Source of the DNA: Halobacteriales archaeon YIM A00010 | Lineage (GTDB): Archaea > Halobacteriota > Halobacteria > Halobacteriales > Haloarculaceae | Direction of reading: 5' to 3' | DNA: 64,000 nt | NCBI GenBank assembly: GCA_025041175.1 | Contig: JAKCFJ010000006.1 | Coordinates: 124,001 to 188,000 of the forward strand | Shown here: one piece after another, positions 50,762 through 60,545 of the stretch | Position numbering within the stretch: the first letter of the stretch is position 1 | Layout: every line of letters starts with the position of its first letter | Made by a program: the position numbers and the translations under genes | Notes under the pieces: generated by a model | The model's input: only the letters and a program-made list of their open reading frames with translations | Told to the model about the DNA's origin: nothing | Databases searched by the model: none

Positions 50762-52816
50762 TTACCACGGAAGTTTTACGGCAGGCCAGTCTTCCCACGT
50801 TGCGGGTGACTTTCCTTCCTGGGTCAGTTTCAGGTCTCTTAGCGTCTTTGTCTTCAAGAAATCCGCATCGTTTAAGGACCCTCCTCTCACTTGTCCTGGA
50901 TCATACGCTTCAACGGAGAGCTGCTCCAGTTCGTCCCGAATAGGCATGGCTGTCTCATCGAGGTAGTCGAGAGCGTTCCACGCAGAGATTACAACGTACG
51001 CGTTGTGCTCTTCGGGATCGGCGAGCTGGAGTAGAGTCTGAAGCGCTTCTCCTCGCTCCGATTCTGGCGCGATTCTCGCGGACGTCTCGGCTAATACTGT
51101 CCGCGTCATCCGATCTGGTTCGTCATTCATAGCAGACCGAACTCGATCGAGAACCGGCGGGCCAGACCGTGAGTCAGCGAGCGACGCAAGCTCTTCATGA
51201 CGGGTGAGCAGACCGTTCGCCGCCCAGTACCGTACGGCCGGATCATCGGAGTTTAGTTTACCAATGAGCGCCGAGGGATTCGGTTGGTCGCGTTGAGCAG
51301 CCTGCTCGGCGACAGCCTGGGTCTGCGTCAGGTTATACCGCGAGGACTGGGCGAACTCGTATGGCGTTTCGCCTTCCGCAGGGCGGGTATAGATCTGCTC
51401 TTCTGGGAGGAATCCTGTATCTTGGATCTCCTCTTGCCAGTCGTGCAGCGCATCCATCAGTCGGGCACGAACATCCTGGTACTCGGGGTCCTCTGCGAGG
51501 TTGTTCACTTGCTCCGGGTCGTTCTCGAGGTCATAGAGCTCTACCGGCGGCTTCTCCTGGAAGTAGCTCGCCGCCTCGGGGCTGATCTCTCCAGTGTGCT
51601 CCAGGTATCGCCACTGCGCGTATACCGGGTTTTGGAACTGGTACATTGTGTGCTGGGCGTAGATCCGATGGGGCATGTAGTTCCGGATCAGCTGGTATCG
51701 CTCATCGCGCACCGTTCGGCCCAGATCGTATCGCTCGCCTATTCGACCAACGAATCCGTAGAGATACTGCTCCCGGTCTCCTTCGTACTCTCCCATGAAC
51801 GGCTCGCCCTGCATGTATTCAGGCGGTTCGATCCCCGCCAGGCTCAGGAACGTCGGACCAAAGTCGACGAAACTGATCGGCCGATTGGCGATACTCCCCG
51901 GTTCGTACTCCGGCGGGGCCAGCGACTCTCGGTACTTCTGCGGGATATGAGCGATCACCGGCACGCGAAGGCCGAAATCACGAAGCGAACGCTTGCCTCG
52001 TGGCAGTCCAGGACCGTGGTCACCCCAGAGGATAACAATCGTGTCCTCCCAGAGTCCGTTTTCTTTCATCTGTTGTATCTGCTCTCCGACCCATTCGTCC
52101 AACGACCGGAGTTTCTCCTGATAGACTCCCAGCGAAGTACGTGCGAGGTCAGTATCGGGGTAGAACTCCGGGAGATTGACGTCAGAGTAGTCTCCTGTAA
52201 CCTCTCTGTCGTCGTGGTCGTAGAGTTCCTGAACCCCCTCGAAAATGGGTCCCTCGTGCGTATCGCCGTAGTTCAACTGCATATAAAACGGCTCATCGGC
52301 AGTTTCAGGCTGCGCATCGCTAGTCCAGTTCTCACCGTCAACCACGGCCGAGGTGCCACCGGGGACGTCCAGGTTGTAGTCCGTCTTCCCGTGGTTCACA
52401 GTCTCATAACCGTTTGCGGCGAGTTGCTGGTGGAAGAGGTTGAATTCGTCAGGGAATTCGACTTCCGAGCGCATGTGCTCTGCGCCTAGACTGTTAGCAT
52501 ACATACCGGTTCCCAGGCACGTCCGAGCAGGCGCGCAGATCGGACTATTCGACCATGCGAGGTCGTACGTCAATGACTCCGATGCAAAGTCCCTGATGTT
52601 GGAGGTCTCGATTGCACCCGGAGTATCGTACGGGGGAATCTGTGCCCCGACGTCCTCAGCACACAGTAGTAGAATATTCGGTCTTTCGTCGGAGTTTCCC
52701 GACTGTCCGCGGTTGGGATGTTCCTCAGCACTAACTTGTCCGGCCAGTCCTGAACCAATCCCGCCGGCGATCAAACTCTGGACCACTTGTCGTCGAGACT
52801 TGCGGTATTCTGCCAT
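50762..52816 (-). CDS. Tat-exported sulfatase, N-sulfoglucosamine-sulfohydrolase-like, 684 aa
   Basis: Twin-arginine signal SRRQVVQSLIAGGIGSGLAG. The sulfatase core begins RPNILLLCAEDVGAQ; the formylglycine site is SPICAPARTCLGTG (Cys94 in CxPxR). Metal and substrate residues include HGKTDYN and ILWGDHGPGLPRGKRS. The last 150 residues resemble HEAT-like repeats (PAVRYWAANGLLTRHEELAS), as in some polysaccharide N-sulfatases. Secreted, needs FGE conversion of Cys94. Convergent to an FGE relic. Confidence 0.87.
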   Translation of the reverse strand: MAEYRKSRRQVVQSLIAGGIGSGLAGQVSAEEHPNRGQSGNSDERPNILLLCAEDVGAQIPPYDTPGAIETSNIRDFASESLTYDLAWSNSPICAPARTCLGTGMYANSLGAEHMRSEVEFPDEFNLFHQQLAANGYETVNHGKTDYNLDVPGGTSAVVDGENWTSDAQPETADEPFYMQLNYGDTHEGPIFEGVQELYDHDDREVTGDYSDVNLPEFYPDTDLARTSLGVYQEKLRSLDEWVGEQIQQMKENGLWEDTIVILWGDHGPGLPRGKRSLRDFGLRVPVIAHIPQKYRESLAPPEYEPGSIANRPISFVDFGPTFLSLAGIEPPEYMQGEPFMGEYEGDREQYLYGFVGRIGERYDLGRTVRDERYQLIRNYMPHRIYAQHTMYQFQNPVYAQWRYLEHTGEISPEAASYFQEKPPVELYDLENDPEQVNNLAEDPEYQDVRARLMDALHDWQEEIQDTGFLPEEQIYTRPAEGETPYEFAQSSRYNLTQTQAVAEQAAQRDQPNPSALIGKLNSDDPAVRYWAANGLLTRHEELASLADSRSGPPVLDRVRSAMNDEPDRMTRTVLAETSARIAPESERGEALQTLLQLADPEEHNAYVVISAWNALDYLDETAMPIRDELEQLSVEAYDPGQVRGGSLNDADFLKTKTLRDLKLTQEGKSPATWEDWPAVKLPW

Positions 52817-53071
52817 ATCATTTGGATATTACTGTTATATAATATAAAACTAGGGTATTCCATACATGAATAAGTGCAAGTATATTATTAATATAACAGG
52901 GTCTGTATTTATGGAGTATTCTGGTGATTTTATTGGGCCTCGGGTTCCGCTGCGTCGTTTCCGCATCACCTCCGAAGCATACCTATTCAATTCCGGAATA
53001 TCTGATGGAAAGAGCCGGCGTAATGCCGCCGAAAAACGGGTTCTTACATCCGCTTCAGCGGCATCTCCGAC

Positions 53072-54676
53072 CTAGAATTCAAGCTCTACAATTGGAGCAC
53101 CAACCTCTCCATCTTGGTCACTCGTAGCGGGCCCTCGAGACGTCGCTTCAAGATGTTTGTCGAAGGCTTCTCCCGATTTTTTGAGCCGCTTGGCCAGCTG
53201 TTCCTTCTCCTCAATCTTGTTGTTTTTCTCAGGTATATCTACATAAACATTATAGAGCTCTTCATCTCTTGCCTGTCCATCCTCCTCCGGATCGCCTTCA
53301 ATCGGGAAGAGGTATTTCCACCCGCTGACGTGGCGAACGACGGACATCTTTCCGGGTTCCGGGCTAGCCCCTTCAAAGTGCACCAGGATCTTGTGGGGCG
53401 AACTTCCCTCGACGGGGTTTTTCATCAGCGATTGGATGTTTTTCCCGTCGATGATCCGATCAGTATTGGTGGTTGCGCCCGCGAGATCCGCGAACGTCGG
53501 GAAGAGGTCCATGATGGACGTCATCTCCTGACAGACAGTGTTCTCCGGGATCTTGCCCGGCCACCGCATGATACACGGCGGGCGGAGCCCACCCTCGTAG
53601 GTGTATTGTTTGCCCTCTCGGAGAGGACCAGTATTCCCGACAAGTTCCGACATCGGCTGGTCCTCCGTATTGAGGAAGTCTGCACTGGGTGCGTCAATCC
53701 ACGGTCCGTCGTCGCTCGTAAAGACCACGATTGTGTCTTCGTCGAGCCCGAGGTCCTCCAGGTGGTCGAGGATTTGGCCGACGCCCCAATCGAGTTCTTC
53801 AGCAGCGTCACCGAACAGTCCGCGCTTGCTTTCCCCATCGAACGCGTCGGAAGCATGGACGGGAAGGTGCGTCATCGGGTACGGGATATAGGTGAAGAAC
53901 TGATCATCCTGGTTCTCCGTGATGAACTCCTTCGCCGCGTTGGTCAACCGCTTCGTCAGTGTATCCTGATCGACGCCTTCTTCGATCACCTCGCCGTCTT
54001 CCACTAGCTGGAGTGGTGGATAGTCGATTTCCTCCGAGATGCCTTCGATAGGGTGGCCGGGAAGCATATCATTGCTATACGGGATGCCGAGGTATTCGTC
54101 GAATCCTTGATTCGTCGGGAGGAATTCGGGGCGATGGCCTAAGTGCCACTTTCCGAAACACCCTGTAGCGTACCCCGCATTGGAGAGGATGTCCGCGATG
54201 GTCTCCTCTTGCGGATCAAGTCCCCAATCCTCATGGGGGAAGACGACGGAACCGATACCGTAGGGGTTCTGGTGCATCCCGGTGCGTTTCGGATACGAAC
54301 CGGTCAGAAGGGCGGCGCGCGACGGGGTACAAACGGGAGCATCGCAGGTGAAGTTCGCGAACTTTGCTCCTTCGGCGGCCATCTGATCGAGATTCGGCGT
54401 CTGGATAAACGGATTACCGAAACAACCGATATCTCCATACCCAAAGTCGTCGGCGAAGAAGACGACGATATTCGGTCGTTCTGCATTCCCGGCGTTCGAT
54501 TGCCCCTTATTTTCTGATTGAGACTCGTCTGAACCCTTGCCAGCTGCTGCATTCCCAGCAGCGAGAGCGGTTCCCCCTACGCTAGCCGCACCAACTGTTC
54601 TGAGGACATTTCGCCGATAAATCTGGTCTAAGGCGGTGCTACTACCTTCCGAATCACTATTTTCTGATTGGGACAT
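53072..54676 (-). CDS. Tat-exported arylsulfatase-type sulfatase, 534 aa
   Basis: Twin-arginine signal YRRNVLRTVGAASVGGTALA. Core motifs: RPNIVVFFADDFGYGDIGCF, formylglycine site APVCTPSRAALLTGSYPKR (Cys116 in CxPxR), GYATGCFGKWHLGH, and VVFTSDDGP. A family-S1 sulfatase acting outside the cell on sulfate esters, probably polysaccharide. ATG 54676 is chosen over TTG 54682. Same strand as the other sulfatase and the FGE, but separated from both by spacers or IS debris. Confidence 0.9.
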   Translation of the reverse strand: MSQSENSDSEGSSTALDQIYRRNVLRTVGAASVGGTALAAGNAAAGKGSDESQSENKGQSNAGNAERPNIVVFFADDFGYGDIGCFGNPFIQTPNLDQMAAEGAKFANFTCDAPVCTPSRAALLTGSYPKRTGMHQNPYGIGSVVFPHEDWGLDPQEETIADILSNAGYATGCFGKWHLGHRPEFLPTNQGFDEYLGIPYSNDMLPGHPIEGISEEIDYPPLQLVEDGEVIEEGVDQDTLTKRLTNAAKEFITENQDDQFFTYIPYPMTHLPVHASDAFDGESKRGLFGDAAEELDWGVGQILDHLEDLGLDEDTIVVFTSDDGPWIDAPSADFLNTEDQPMSELVGNTGPLREGKQYTYEGGLRPPCIMRWPGKIPENTVCQEMTSIMDLFPTFADLAGATTNTDRIIDGKNIQSLMKNPVEGSSPHKILVHFEGASPEPGKMSVVRHVSGWKYLFPIEGDPEEDGQARDEELYNVYVDIPEKNNKIEEKEQLAKRLKKSGEAFDKHLEATSRGPATSDQDGEVGAPIVELEF

Positions 54677-54793
54677 ATACAACCGTGTGCCACATCATTC
54701 TCCTTTAGTATATATTTTACCCTGATGAACACTGGTGGTGAGGAGTACGCGGGTGAAATGCTGACACTACCTGTTGCTTCCGCGTCTCGATTT

Positions 54794-55147
54794 CTACGCC
54801 GCCGCCTGAGCCACTTGCTCGTCCTCTCGCGGCGGGGGCGACTGTGCTGAAGTCTCTCCTAACACCTGCTCGAAACTGAACGAGCTATGGCGGTGAGCGA
54901 AGCTCTCCGCCGGTTCGCCGTTCGCAAACGTCGTCATCGAATCCCGCAGCGCCAACAGCGATGTACGCGCGCGTGCCCCACGGCACCGCGCGTACGGAAC
55001 ACCGAGGCCGTATTTCAGCCGCCAATTGCCGCCCTCTATCGCATTCGTACTCACTGGCCCGGTGAACTCCTCCGCCTCTTCATCCCAGAACGCTGAATAC
55101 TCTTCTCTGAGCGTTGCCACTATAGCGGCTTCCAGCGTGGTCAGGCA
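54794..55147 (-). pseudogene. Transposase C-terminal fragment
   Basis: LTTLEAAIVATLREEYSAFW through VSTNAIEGGNWRLKYGLGVP to RTSLLALRDSM is a conserved transposase tail (ISH6-like to my eye, not certain). The gene is cut at about 55147 by the IS5 fragment on the opposite strand. Confidence 0.6.
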
Positions 55148-55153
55148 AGTCAT

Positions 55154-55600
55154 CACTACCGCAAACGGGCGGATTACTCGTTTCAGGCGATGAAGACCAC
55201 ACTGCTCGTGGATACGGAATCGCTGGCGATCAAGGACGTCCATTTCACGACGAAGAAGGCCTACGACGGGCATATCGGGTTGCAGGTCTTCCGGCGGAAC
55301 GCCGGAGACCTGCGGGAACTCCTCGCGGATAAGATGTACTCGTGGAAAGAGCTTCGAGAGAAGTGCCGGAAAGAAGCCACGCGTCCGGTCATCAAGCACT
55401 GTGAGCAGAGTTCGTTGCAGAAGGCTCACAACGCCCGGATCGACGATGACCTCTACAATCAGCGGTCAATGAGCGAAACCGTCTTTTCGATGCTGAAGGC
55501 AGATGATGGCGAGAATCTCCACACAAGGACGTGGCACGGGCAATTTCGAGAGCTAACTCGAAAGTGCATAATCCATAACCTCTCGCGGGCGGTCGGCTAA
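55154..55600 (+). pseudogene. IS5-family transposase, 3' half
   Basis: HYRKRADYSFQAMKTTLLVD through NLSRAVG matches the second half of the intact IS5-type transposase at 59730-60545. It retains the second D (LADKMYSW) and the E (SETVFSMLK) of the DDE triad; the first D is missing. Confidence 0.8.
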
Positions 55601-56001
55601 CGCCGCCGCCCGCTCTTTCTCCGTCAGATGGTCTGAGAGGCATCACCAGCGATGTACTGATCCATTCGCCAATCCCTATTAAATCTGTCAATTTTAACCC
55701 AACCGAAAATCTATGTTTCTGCATCGTATGTCACGTCGAATCGTTGGTTAGAACCGCTAAGAATTGTATTCAGCCACCCCACCCCTTTGCTGTCTGTCGA
55801 TCAACAGAGCATTCTATGACATCCTCCGGAAATGCATTATCAGGTATCACCGAGCATATTTGAAACGGTCATCTGATAATAGAACGGCGGCGGGAGTAGA
55901 CAATAGTTCGCAATCAATGCCGACAGCGGTTGGTACAGACTATTGGCGCCGACATCCTTGTGCATGCGAGTCTCGAGGTTTCCGGTCGCGTCGACCCGTG
56001 G
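55601..56001. other. Stretch without a gene
   Basis: 401 bases. GAGAGGCATCACC near 55637 matches the IS5 right end at 60582 and marks that element edge; the rest is AT-rich spacer with no recognised signal. Confidence 0.4.
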
Positions 56002-56979
56002 TCAGACACCCATGACAGTTCGGAAGCCGATGTTCGATGTAGAACTGTCGGGAGTGTTTTTGGAGCGTGCAGCGACTCGATACCGGTTGCACCACGACTG
56101 ATGACAGAGGAACGACCCGCCGCGCATCACGCGAGCGTTACCTGACTCCGGGCCCGTCGGGTTCGTCCGAACGTAGTCGTCGGTCGTGTGGTAGTCCGGA
56201 CTGAACCAGTCGCCACACCATTCCCAGACATTTCCGGCGACGTTGTAGAGATCGTACTCGTTCTGATTGAATTCGTCGACCGGTGCAGTTGCGAGGAACC
56301 CGTCCTCGCCAGTGTTGTGCTCCGGAAAGTTACCTTGCCAGATATTGCACTTGTGCTCCCCGTCCGGTCGCAATTCATCCCCCCACGGATAGGTCGCTTG
56401 ATGGAGTCCGCCTCGGGCGGCTTTCTCCCACTCAGCCTCTGTCGGCAGTCGCTTTCCCGCCCAGTCCGCATACGCCCGTGCGTCGTTCCAGGATACGTGT
56501 CGTACGGGATGATTGAGCCGATCATCGATTGATGAGGAGGGTCCTTCGGGCCGATACCAAGAAGCTCCTTGGACAGCGGCCCACCACGGTGCAGCCTCTG
56601 CCGAGTCGATTACATACTGTTGATCTGCCTCTGAGAGGTGATTCTCAAAGACAAACGACCAGCCGTACTGCTCGGCGTCGGTTGTGTAGCCAGTATCATC
56701 CACGAATTGATAAAACTCAGCGTTTGTGACCGCATGCTGATCGATGTAGAACGCGTCAACATGTACTTCCCGTGCTGGTCCTTCGCCATCTTCCGGGAAG
56801 CCGACATCATCGTCAGTGCCCATAATGAATTCGCCTTCAGGGATCTTGACCATTCGACTCGTATCGATGTCCTGTTTTCTGGCTGGTGTATTATCCTGTG
56901 ACCTGTTGGAGTTGGACTCTGCAGTTGTCTCGTCTCCCCGTGAGGCTGCACAGCAAGGTGATGACTCTTGGTCAACCAT
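56002..56979 (-). CDS. Formylglycine-generating enzyme (sulfatase-activating), 325 aa
   Basis: FGE-sulfatase fold: MVKIPEGEFIMGTDDDVGFP, AVTNAEFYQFV, HPVRHVSWNDARAYADWAGK, RLPTEAEWEKAARGG, and the C-terminal GGSFLCHQSWCNRYRVAARS. The two cysteines (292 and 297), five apart, match the active pair of true FGEs, followed by KNTPDSSTSNIGFR. It converts the CxPxR cysteine of sulfatases to formylglycine. An N-terminal Cys pair (SPCCAAS) precedes the fold; there is no signal peptide, so it should act before export, fitting Tat export of folded sulfatases. Confidence 0.92.
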   Translation of the reverse strand: MVDQESSPCCAASRGDETTAESNSNRSQDNTPARKQDIDTSRMVKIPEGEFIMGTDDDVGFPEDGEGPAREVHVDAFYIDQHAVTNAEFYQFVDDTGYTTDAEQYGWSFVFENHLSEADQQYVIDSAEAAPWWAAVQGASWYRPEGPSSSIDDRLNHPVRHVSWNDARAYADWAGKRLPTEAEWEKAARGGLHQATYPWGDELRPDGEHKCNIWQGNFPEHNTGEDGFLATAPVDEFNQNEYDLYNVAGNVWEWCGDWFSPDYHTTDDYVRTNPTGPESGNARVMRGGSFLCHQSWCNRYRVAARSKNTPDSSTSNIGFRTVMGV

Positions 56980-57084
56980 ATGATCGTTTATCCTGTCCCG
57001 TTTCGACTATTTAAATCTGGCGTGAGCCCGACACGTCCAGATTGATGGCAAGCACGGTCGGTACTCCTATGAAAATCCTGCGAG

Positions 57085-57284
57085 CAAAAATACTGGCTGC
57101 TCGCTAATAATCATTCGGGTGAGCCGCAGGCTCACCCAGAGAGAAGATACAAATCGCCGGATGGCGGCGATTTATCGAAGGTCAACCGTCTGCGGGCGGG
57201 GGATTCCTAACTGCGGTAGCGGTAGCTGTCGGCGGAGGCCGCTGGCACAGACCGCGTTCGCGCCTGAACCGACCTATCGGTCGC
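57085..57284 (-). ncRNA. Candidate bridge RNA region of the IS110 element
   Basis: GGGTGAGCC-gca-GGCTCACCC (57117-57137) and AAATCGCCG-gatgg-CGGCGATTT (57151-57173) are perfect stems inside the non-coding end. IS110 relatives encode a guide (bridge) RNA in a non-coding end. Inference from position and structure only. Confidence 0.4.
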
Positions 57285-58256
57285 TTAGGCACTCACCTCC
57301 GGTGGGTCGTATGGTTCCTTCCGCTTGAGCATATGAAAAATCGAAACGAGTAGTTTCCGAGCCGTTGCAACAATCGCGATCTGGTGGTTCTTCTTCTGTT
57401 TGAGTCGCGTATAGAAGTTCCCGAGGTACTCATCATGCTGGACCGCGATGTTTGCACTCTGGACGAGGGCCCAGCGCAACGGCGCTGAGCCCTCTTTACT
57501 GATGCTTCCGCGGATTTCTTTGTCTCCAGACTGATGAATCATCGGATCAAGCCCAGCATAACTCACCAGCTGCTTGTCAACGTCAAACCGATCAATCTCA
57601 CCGACTTCAGCCACCACCAACGCAGCGGTATACTCTCCAACACCAGGAATCGACAGCAGCCGTTGTGCTGCTGGCGATTCCACCACCCGCTGGCTGATTT
57701 TCTCGTTGAGATGCTCGATCTGCTCGTTGTATTCATCGATGACCGCGAGGTGCGCCTCAACGATCGTCCGGTCGGCATCAGTGAGCGAGAGTTCCGCGAG
57801 GAACTCTCGTCCGTTGGGGCCGAACAACTCGCTCTCGTAGGTGTTGTCTGTTCGAGTGAGGATCCTCTCACGACGATCGACTTTCTCGGTCGACGACGAG
57901 ATCGAGATCGGCAACGAGCGGATCTCGTCCGGTGGGACATAGCTTTCCGCGAGCATGTCCGCTCGAAGCATGAGTGCAAGTCGTTTCGCGTCGACGCGAT
58001 CGGTCTTGACCGTCGCGTCGGCGATGATCCGGTTCTTTGCTGGATTGACCAGCGTCACGTCGAGATGCTCGTCGAGTATCTCGTAGATCGGGCGGTAGTT
58101 TCCCGAAGCTTCGATCGCGGCTTCACCTCCGACGTATTGCTCGGCGAGTTCCTCAAGACGGTCGTTTGGCAAGCGAATCTCGTCGTCTAGGTTGCCGTCG
58201 CTGTCGACGACGGCAACCTGCGAATACCGTTTGTGTATGTCTATTCCAAGGTACAT
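57285..58256 (-). CDS. IS110-family transposase, 323 aa
   Basis: N-terminal RuvC-like DEDD domain (LGIDIHKRYSQVAVVDSDGN; EASGNYRPIYE; KTDRVDAKRLA) and C-terminal Tnp2 domain with the SIPGVGEYTAALVVAEVGEI helix-hairpin-helix and the conserved serine region (LVSYAGLDPMIHQSG). Full length. The start MYLGIDIHK at 58256 is typical. Confidence 0.92.
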   Translation of the reverse strand: MYLGIDIHKRYSQVAVVDSDGNLDDEIRLPNDRLEELAEQYVGGEAAIEASGNYRPIYEILDEHLDVTLVNPAKNRIIADATVKTDRVDAKRLALMLRADMLAESYVPPDEIRSLPISISSSTEKVDRRERILTRTDNTYESELFGPNGREFLAELSLTDADRTIVEAHLAVIDEYNEQIEHLNEKISQRVVESPAAQRLLSIPGVGEYTAALVVAEVGEIDRFDVDKQLVSYAGLDPMIHQSGDKEIRGSISKEGSAPLRWALVQSANIAVQHDEYLGNFYTRLKQKKNHQIAIVATARKLLVSIFHMLKRKEPYDPPEVSA

Positions 58257-58397
58257 GGAATGCCTCCATTGGGAGTTCTCAGGCGTGGATCGGAAAGACT
58301 CCTATGCGTGCTCTCTGGCACAGTACTCTTCGTCTTTCCACGGGCCTTGGACCAGTCTTCCGCAGCGTGCTTTGCGCACTGGTACCGACGCGGTCTC

Positions 58398-59138
58398 ATG
58401 CAATCCCGTTTTCCTGATTCGGACGCGGATCTCATTGGACAGCTCCCGTTGCCGGGTGTCGAGGGGAGCCCCCTCGACCCCGGCGACATCTGGATCGTTG
58501 TTATCTTAGCTTGCGCCAACCAGGCCTCGGTCTGGGAAACGTGCAACGACACCGACGGAACACCGTGTGATGACACTGTTTTGGAATGGCTGCATACGCT
58601 TGATCGAAGCTGGCTTGAGTTTGTCGCTAACCTGCTACTCAGACACCTTGCCCTGACGATTCTCGTCCGGTCAGGGTCGAGAATCGTCTCTATCGACTTC
58701 ATCGATAACCCCTATCACGGCGTTCATCTCGACGACGAAGGCGAACTCTGTTCGATGGCCCCCAAAGATGGGACGACGACCTGCCATCGGTACTGTACAG
58801 CGTACGTCGTCTCGAACGGCAAGCCGGTGACGCTGGCGATGACCTATGTCCGGAGTGACGAAGACGAGGCTGACGCGGTCGAGCGCGTGCTCGCCCGCGT
58901 CGAAGCCTATCCCTTCGAGATCGAGGTGCTGCTGGCTGATTCTGGCTTCTACAACGAACGCGTCATCCGCAGTGCTCGTGATATTGCCGCGACGGTGGTC
59001 CACGTGCCGAAGAAGGGTGAGCGGATGAAGGCGAAACTCGACATCCACAAGTCGTACATGACGACCTATCGCATGTACAAAGACAGCGAGCGGGAACTGC
59101 GTTTCCCGCTCGCGGTCGCTGTCTCCTACCACCTATGA
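58398..59138 (+). pseudogene. ISH3-family transposase, truncated
   Basis: MQSRFPDSDADLIGQLPLPG, then SIDFIDNPYHG (first D), LLADSGFYNERVI (second D) and LRFPLAVAVSYHL. The catalytic E and C-terminus are gone: from 59135 the DNA is the end of a second IS110 copy (CCTATGAAAATCCTGC). The 5' side borders the complete IS110. Confidence 0.8.
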
Positions 59139-59640
59139 AAATCCTGCTGGCTGAGCAAACCACCGCCAGCACTATACCTGTTTCGGGGAAATCGTCTGCT
59201 GATACGCCTAATGTGGAAAACCGCTGGGCGGCGCTGGTGTATATCTTCATGCGGTCGGTGCTGTCTGTGATCCCAGTAGCGTCACCAGTCGCTCACGGCC
59301 ACAGCATGCCCGTCAGCGAGGGACGCCGGTCAGGCGTCCCTCACGTACTCACACCTGGCGGATTATACACCTCCTTTCGATCCAGCATATGGAAGATTGC
59401 GACCAGTAGTTTCCGTGCCGTTGCGACGATTGCTTCTTTTGAGCTTTTGCGTTTCTCTAACCGATTGTAGAACCGTTCAAGGTACGGATCGTTGCATCGG
59501 TGGACCGCCGTATTCACACACTGAACGAGGATCCAGCGCAACTTTCCCGATCCTTTCTTCGAGATACCACCTTCGAACCGCGAGTCGCCAGACTCGCGGA
59601 TCACCGGGTTCAAGCCAGCGTAACTCACCACCTGCTTTGC
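59135..59640 (-). mobile_element. IS110 element, 3' fragment inserted in ISH3
   Basis: The transposase C-terminus (VSYAGLNPVIRESGDSRFEG to the stop at 59341) and a non-coding end of about 205 bases with hairpin GAGGGACGCC-ggtca-GGCGTCCCTC (about 59317-59341). The gene is cut near 59640 by the IS5 element. The non-coding end differs from the first copy, but its terminal CCTATGAAAATCCTGC is shared. Confidence 0.75.
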
Positions 59641-59729
59641 TCTGTTTCGAGGTCATCTACTCCTGTTCTCAGATGTTCTCTCCACTGTTCTTCGTGAGAC
59701 TTGTAGTGAATTGGACGCCGTCTTGCAAT

Positions 59730-60545
59730 ATGAGGTCAAAGCGACCGACCGTACGGCAGTGTAAGAACCTTGCCAAGCAGCACGTAGATGATCCGGACGA
59801 ACCCGCTGCGCCCGACGGCGCCAGCGGGTTCGCCGAGTGGGCCCAGATCGCGTTGATCCTCCTGCATGCAGAACTTGACAAAAACCTCCGCGAGACTGAA
59901 GCGTGGTTCAACGACTCTAGAGCCGTCTGCGAAGAACTCAACCTTGGCAGTTCCCCGGATCATACCACGCTCTGCCGGTGGGAACAGAAATTCGACATGC
60001 GTGAACTCCGCAGCCTGCTCCGCGCTGCGGCGGAGCAGGCTGGCTGGAGTGGAGTCGCCGCCATTGATGCGAGTGGCTTCCAACGTGACCAGACCAGCTA
60101 CCACTACCGCAACCGCGTCGGGTTCTCGTTCCACAAGCTGAAGACCACGATTTTGGTCGATGCGGACTCGCTAGCGATCAGAGATGTCCATTACACAACC
60201 AAGCGTAAGTGGGATGGACACGTCGGGTTGCAGGTCTATCGGCGGAACGCCGAAGACCTGCAAGCATTCCTTGCGGATGCGAACTACTCGTGGTCTGCCC
60301 TTCGAGAGGAGTGTCGCGCTGGCGCGACACGACCAGTCATCAAGCACAAGGAGCACAACGGGCTGAAAAAGGCCCATAACGCCCGACTTGATGATGACAT
60401 CTACCACCAACGAACGATGAGTGAGACAGCATTCTCGTTGCTGAAGGATGACGGTGAGAAGTTGCGCTCCCGGAGCTGGCACGGCCAGTTCCGGGAGCTG
60501 ACCCGAAAGTGCATCGTACATAACCTGTCGCAGGCGGCGAGTTAG
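59730..60545 (+). CDS. IS5-family transposase, 271 aa
   Basis: Full DDE set: AIDASGFQR (first D), LADANYSWSALREE (second D), SETAFSLLK (E). Preceded by the usual helical domain (RSKRPTVRQCKNLAKQHVDD). ATG 59730 is chosen because upstream codons belong to the interrupted IS110. Its right edge contains CTAGAGGCATCACC near 60582. A half copy is at 55154-55600. Confidence 0.88.
   Translation: MRSKRPTVRQCKNLAKQHVDDPDEPAAPDGASGFAEWAQIALILLHAELDKNLRETEAWFNDSRAVCEELNLGSSPDHTTLCRWEQKFDMRELRSLLRAAAEQAGWSGVAAIDASGFQRDQTSYHYRNRVGFSFHKLKTTILVDADSLAIRDVHYTTKRKWDGHVGLQVYRRNAEDLQAFLADANYSWSALREECRAGATRPVIKHKEHNGLKKAHNARLDDDIYHQRTMSETAFSLLKDDGEKLRSRSWHGQFRELTRKCIVHNLSQAAS

Larger units (their letters stand above)
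57063..58306 (-). mobile_element. IS110-family element, complete copy
   Basis: Flanked on both sides by ACTCCTATG (57063-57071 and 58298-58306), without inverted repeats, as expected for IS110 insertion at a short core. The transposase occupies 57285-58256. The unusual length of non-coding DNA lies beyond the 3' end of the gene (about 220 bases). Confidence 0.7.

Noticed and set aside
51284-52489. 401-codon plus-strand frame
   Set aside because: Antisense to the well-supported sulfatase; it shows no acidic haloarchaeal composition or known motif.
53114-54007. 297-codon plus-strand frame
   Set aside because: Antisense to the second sulfatase, a GC-skew shadow.
57534-58190. 218-codon plus-strand frame
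   Set aside because: Antisense of the IS110 transposase.
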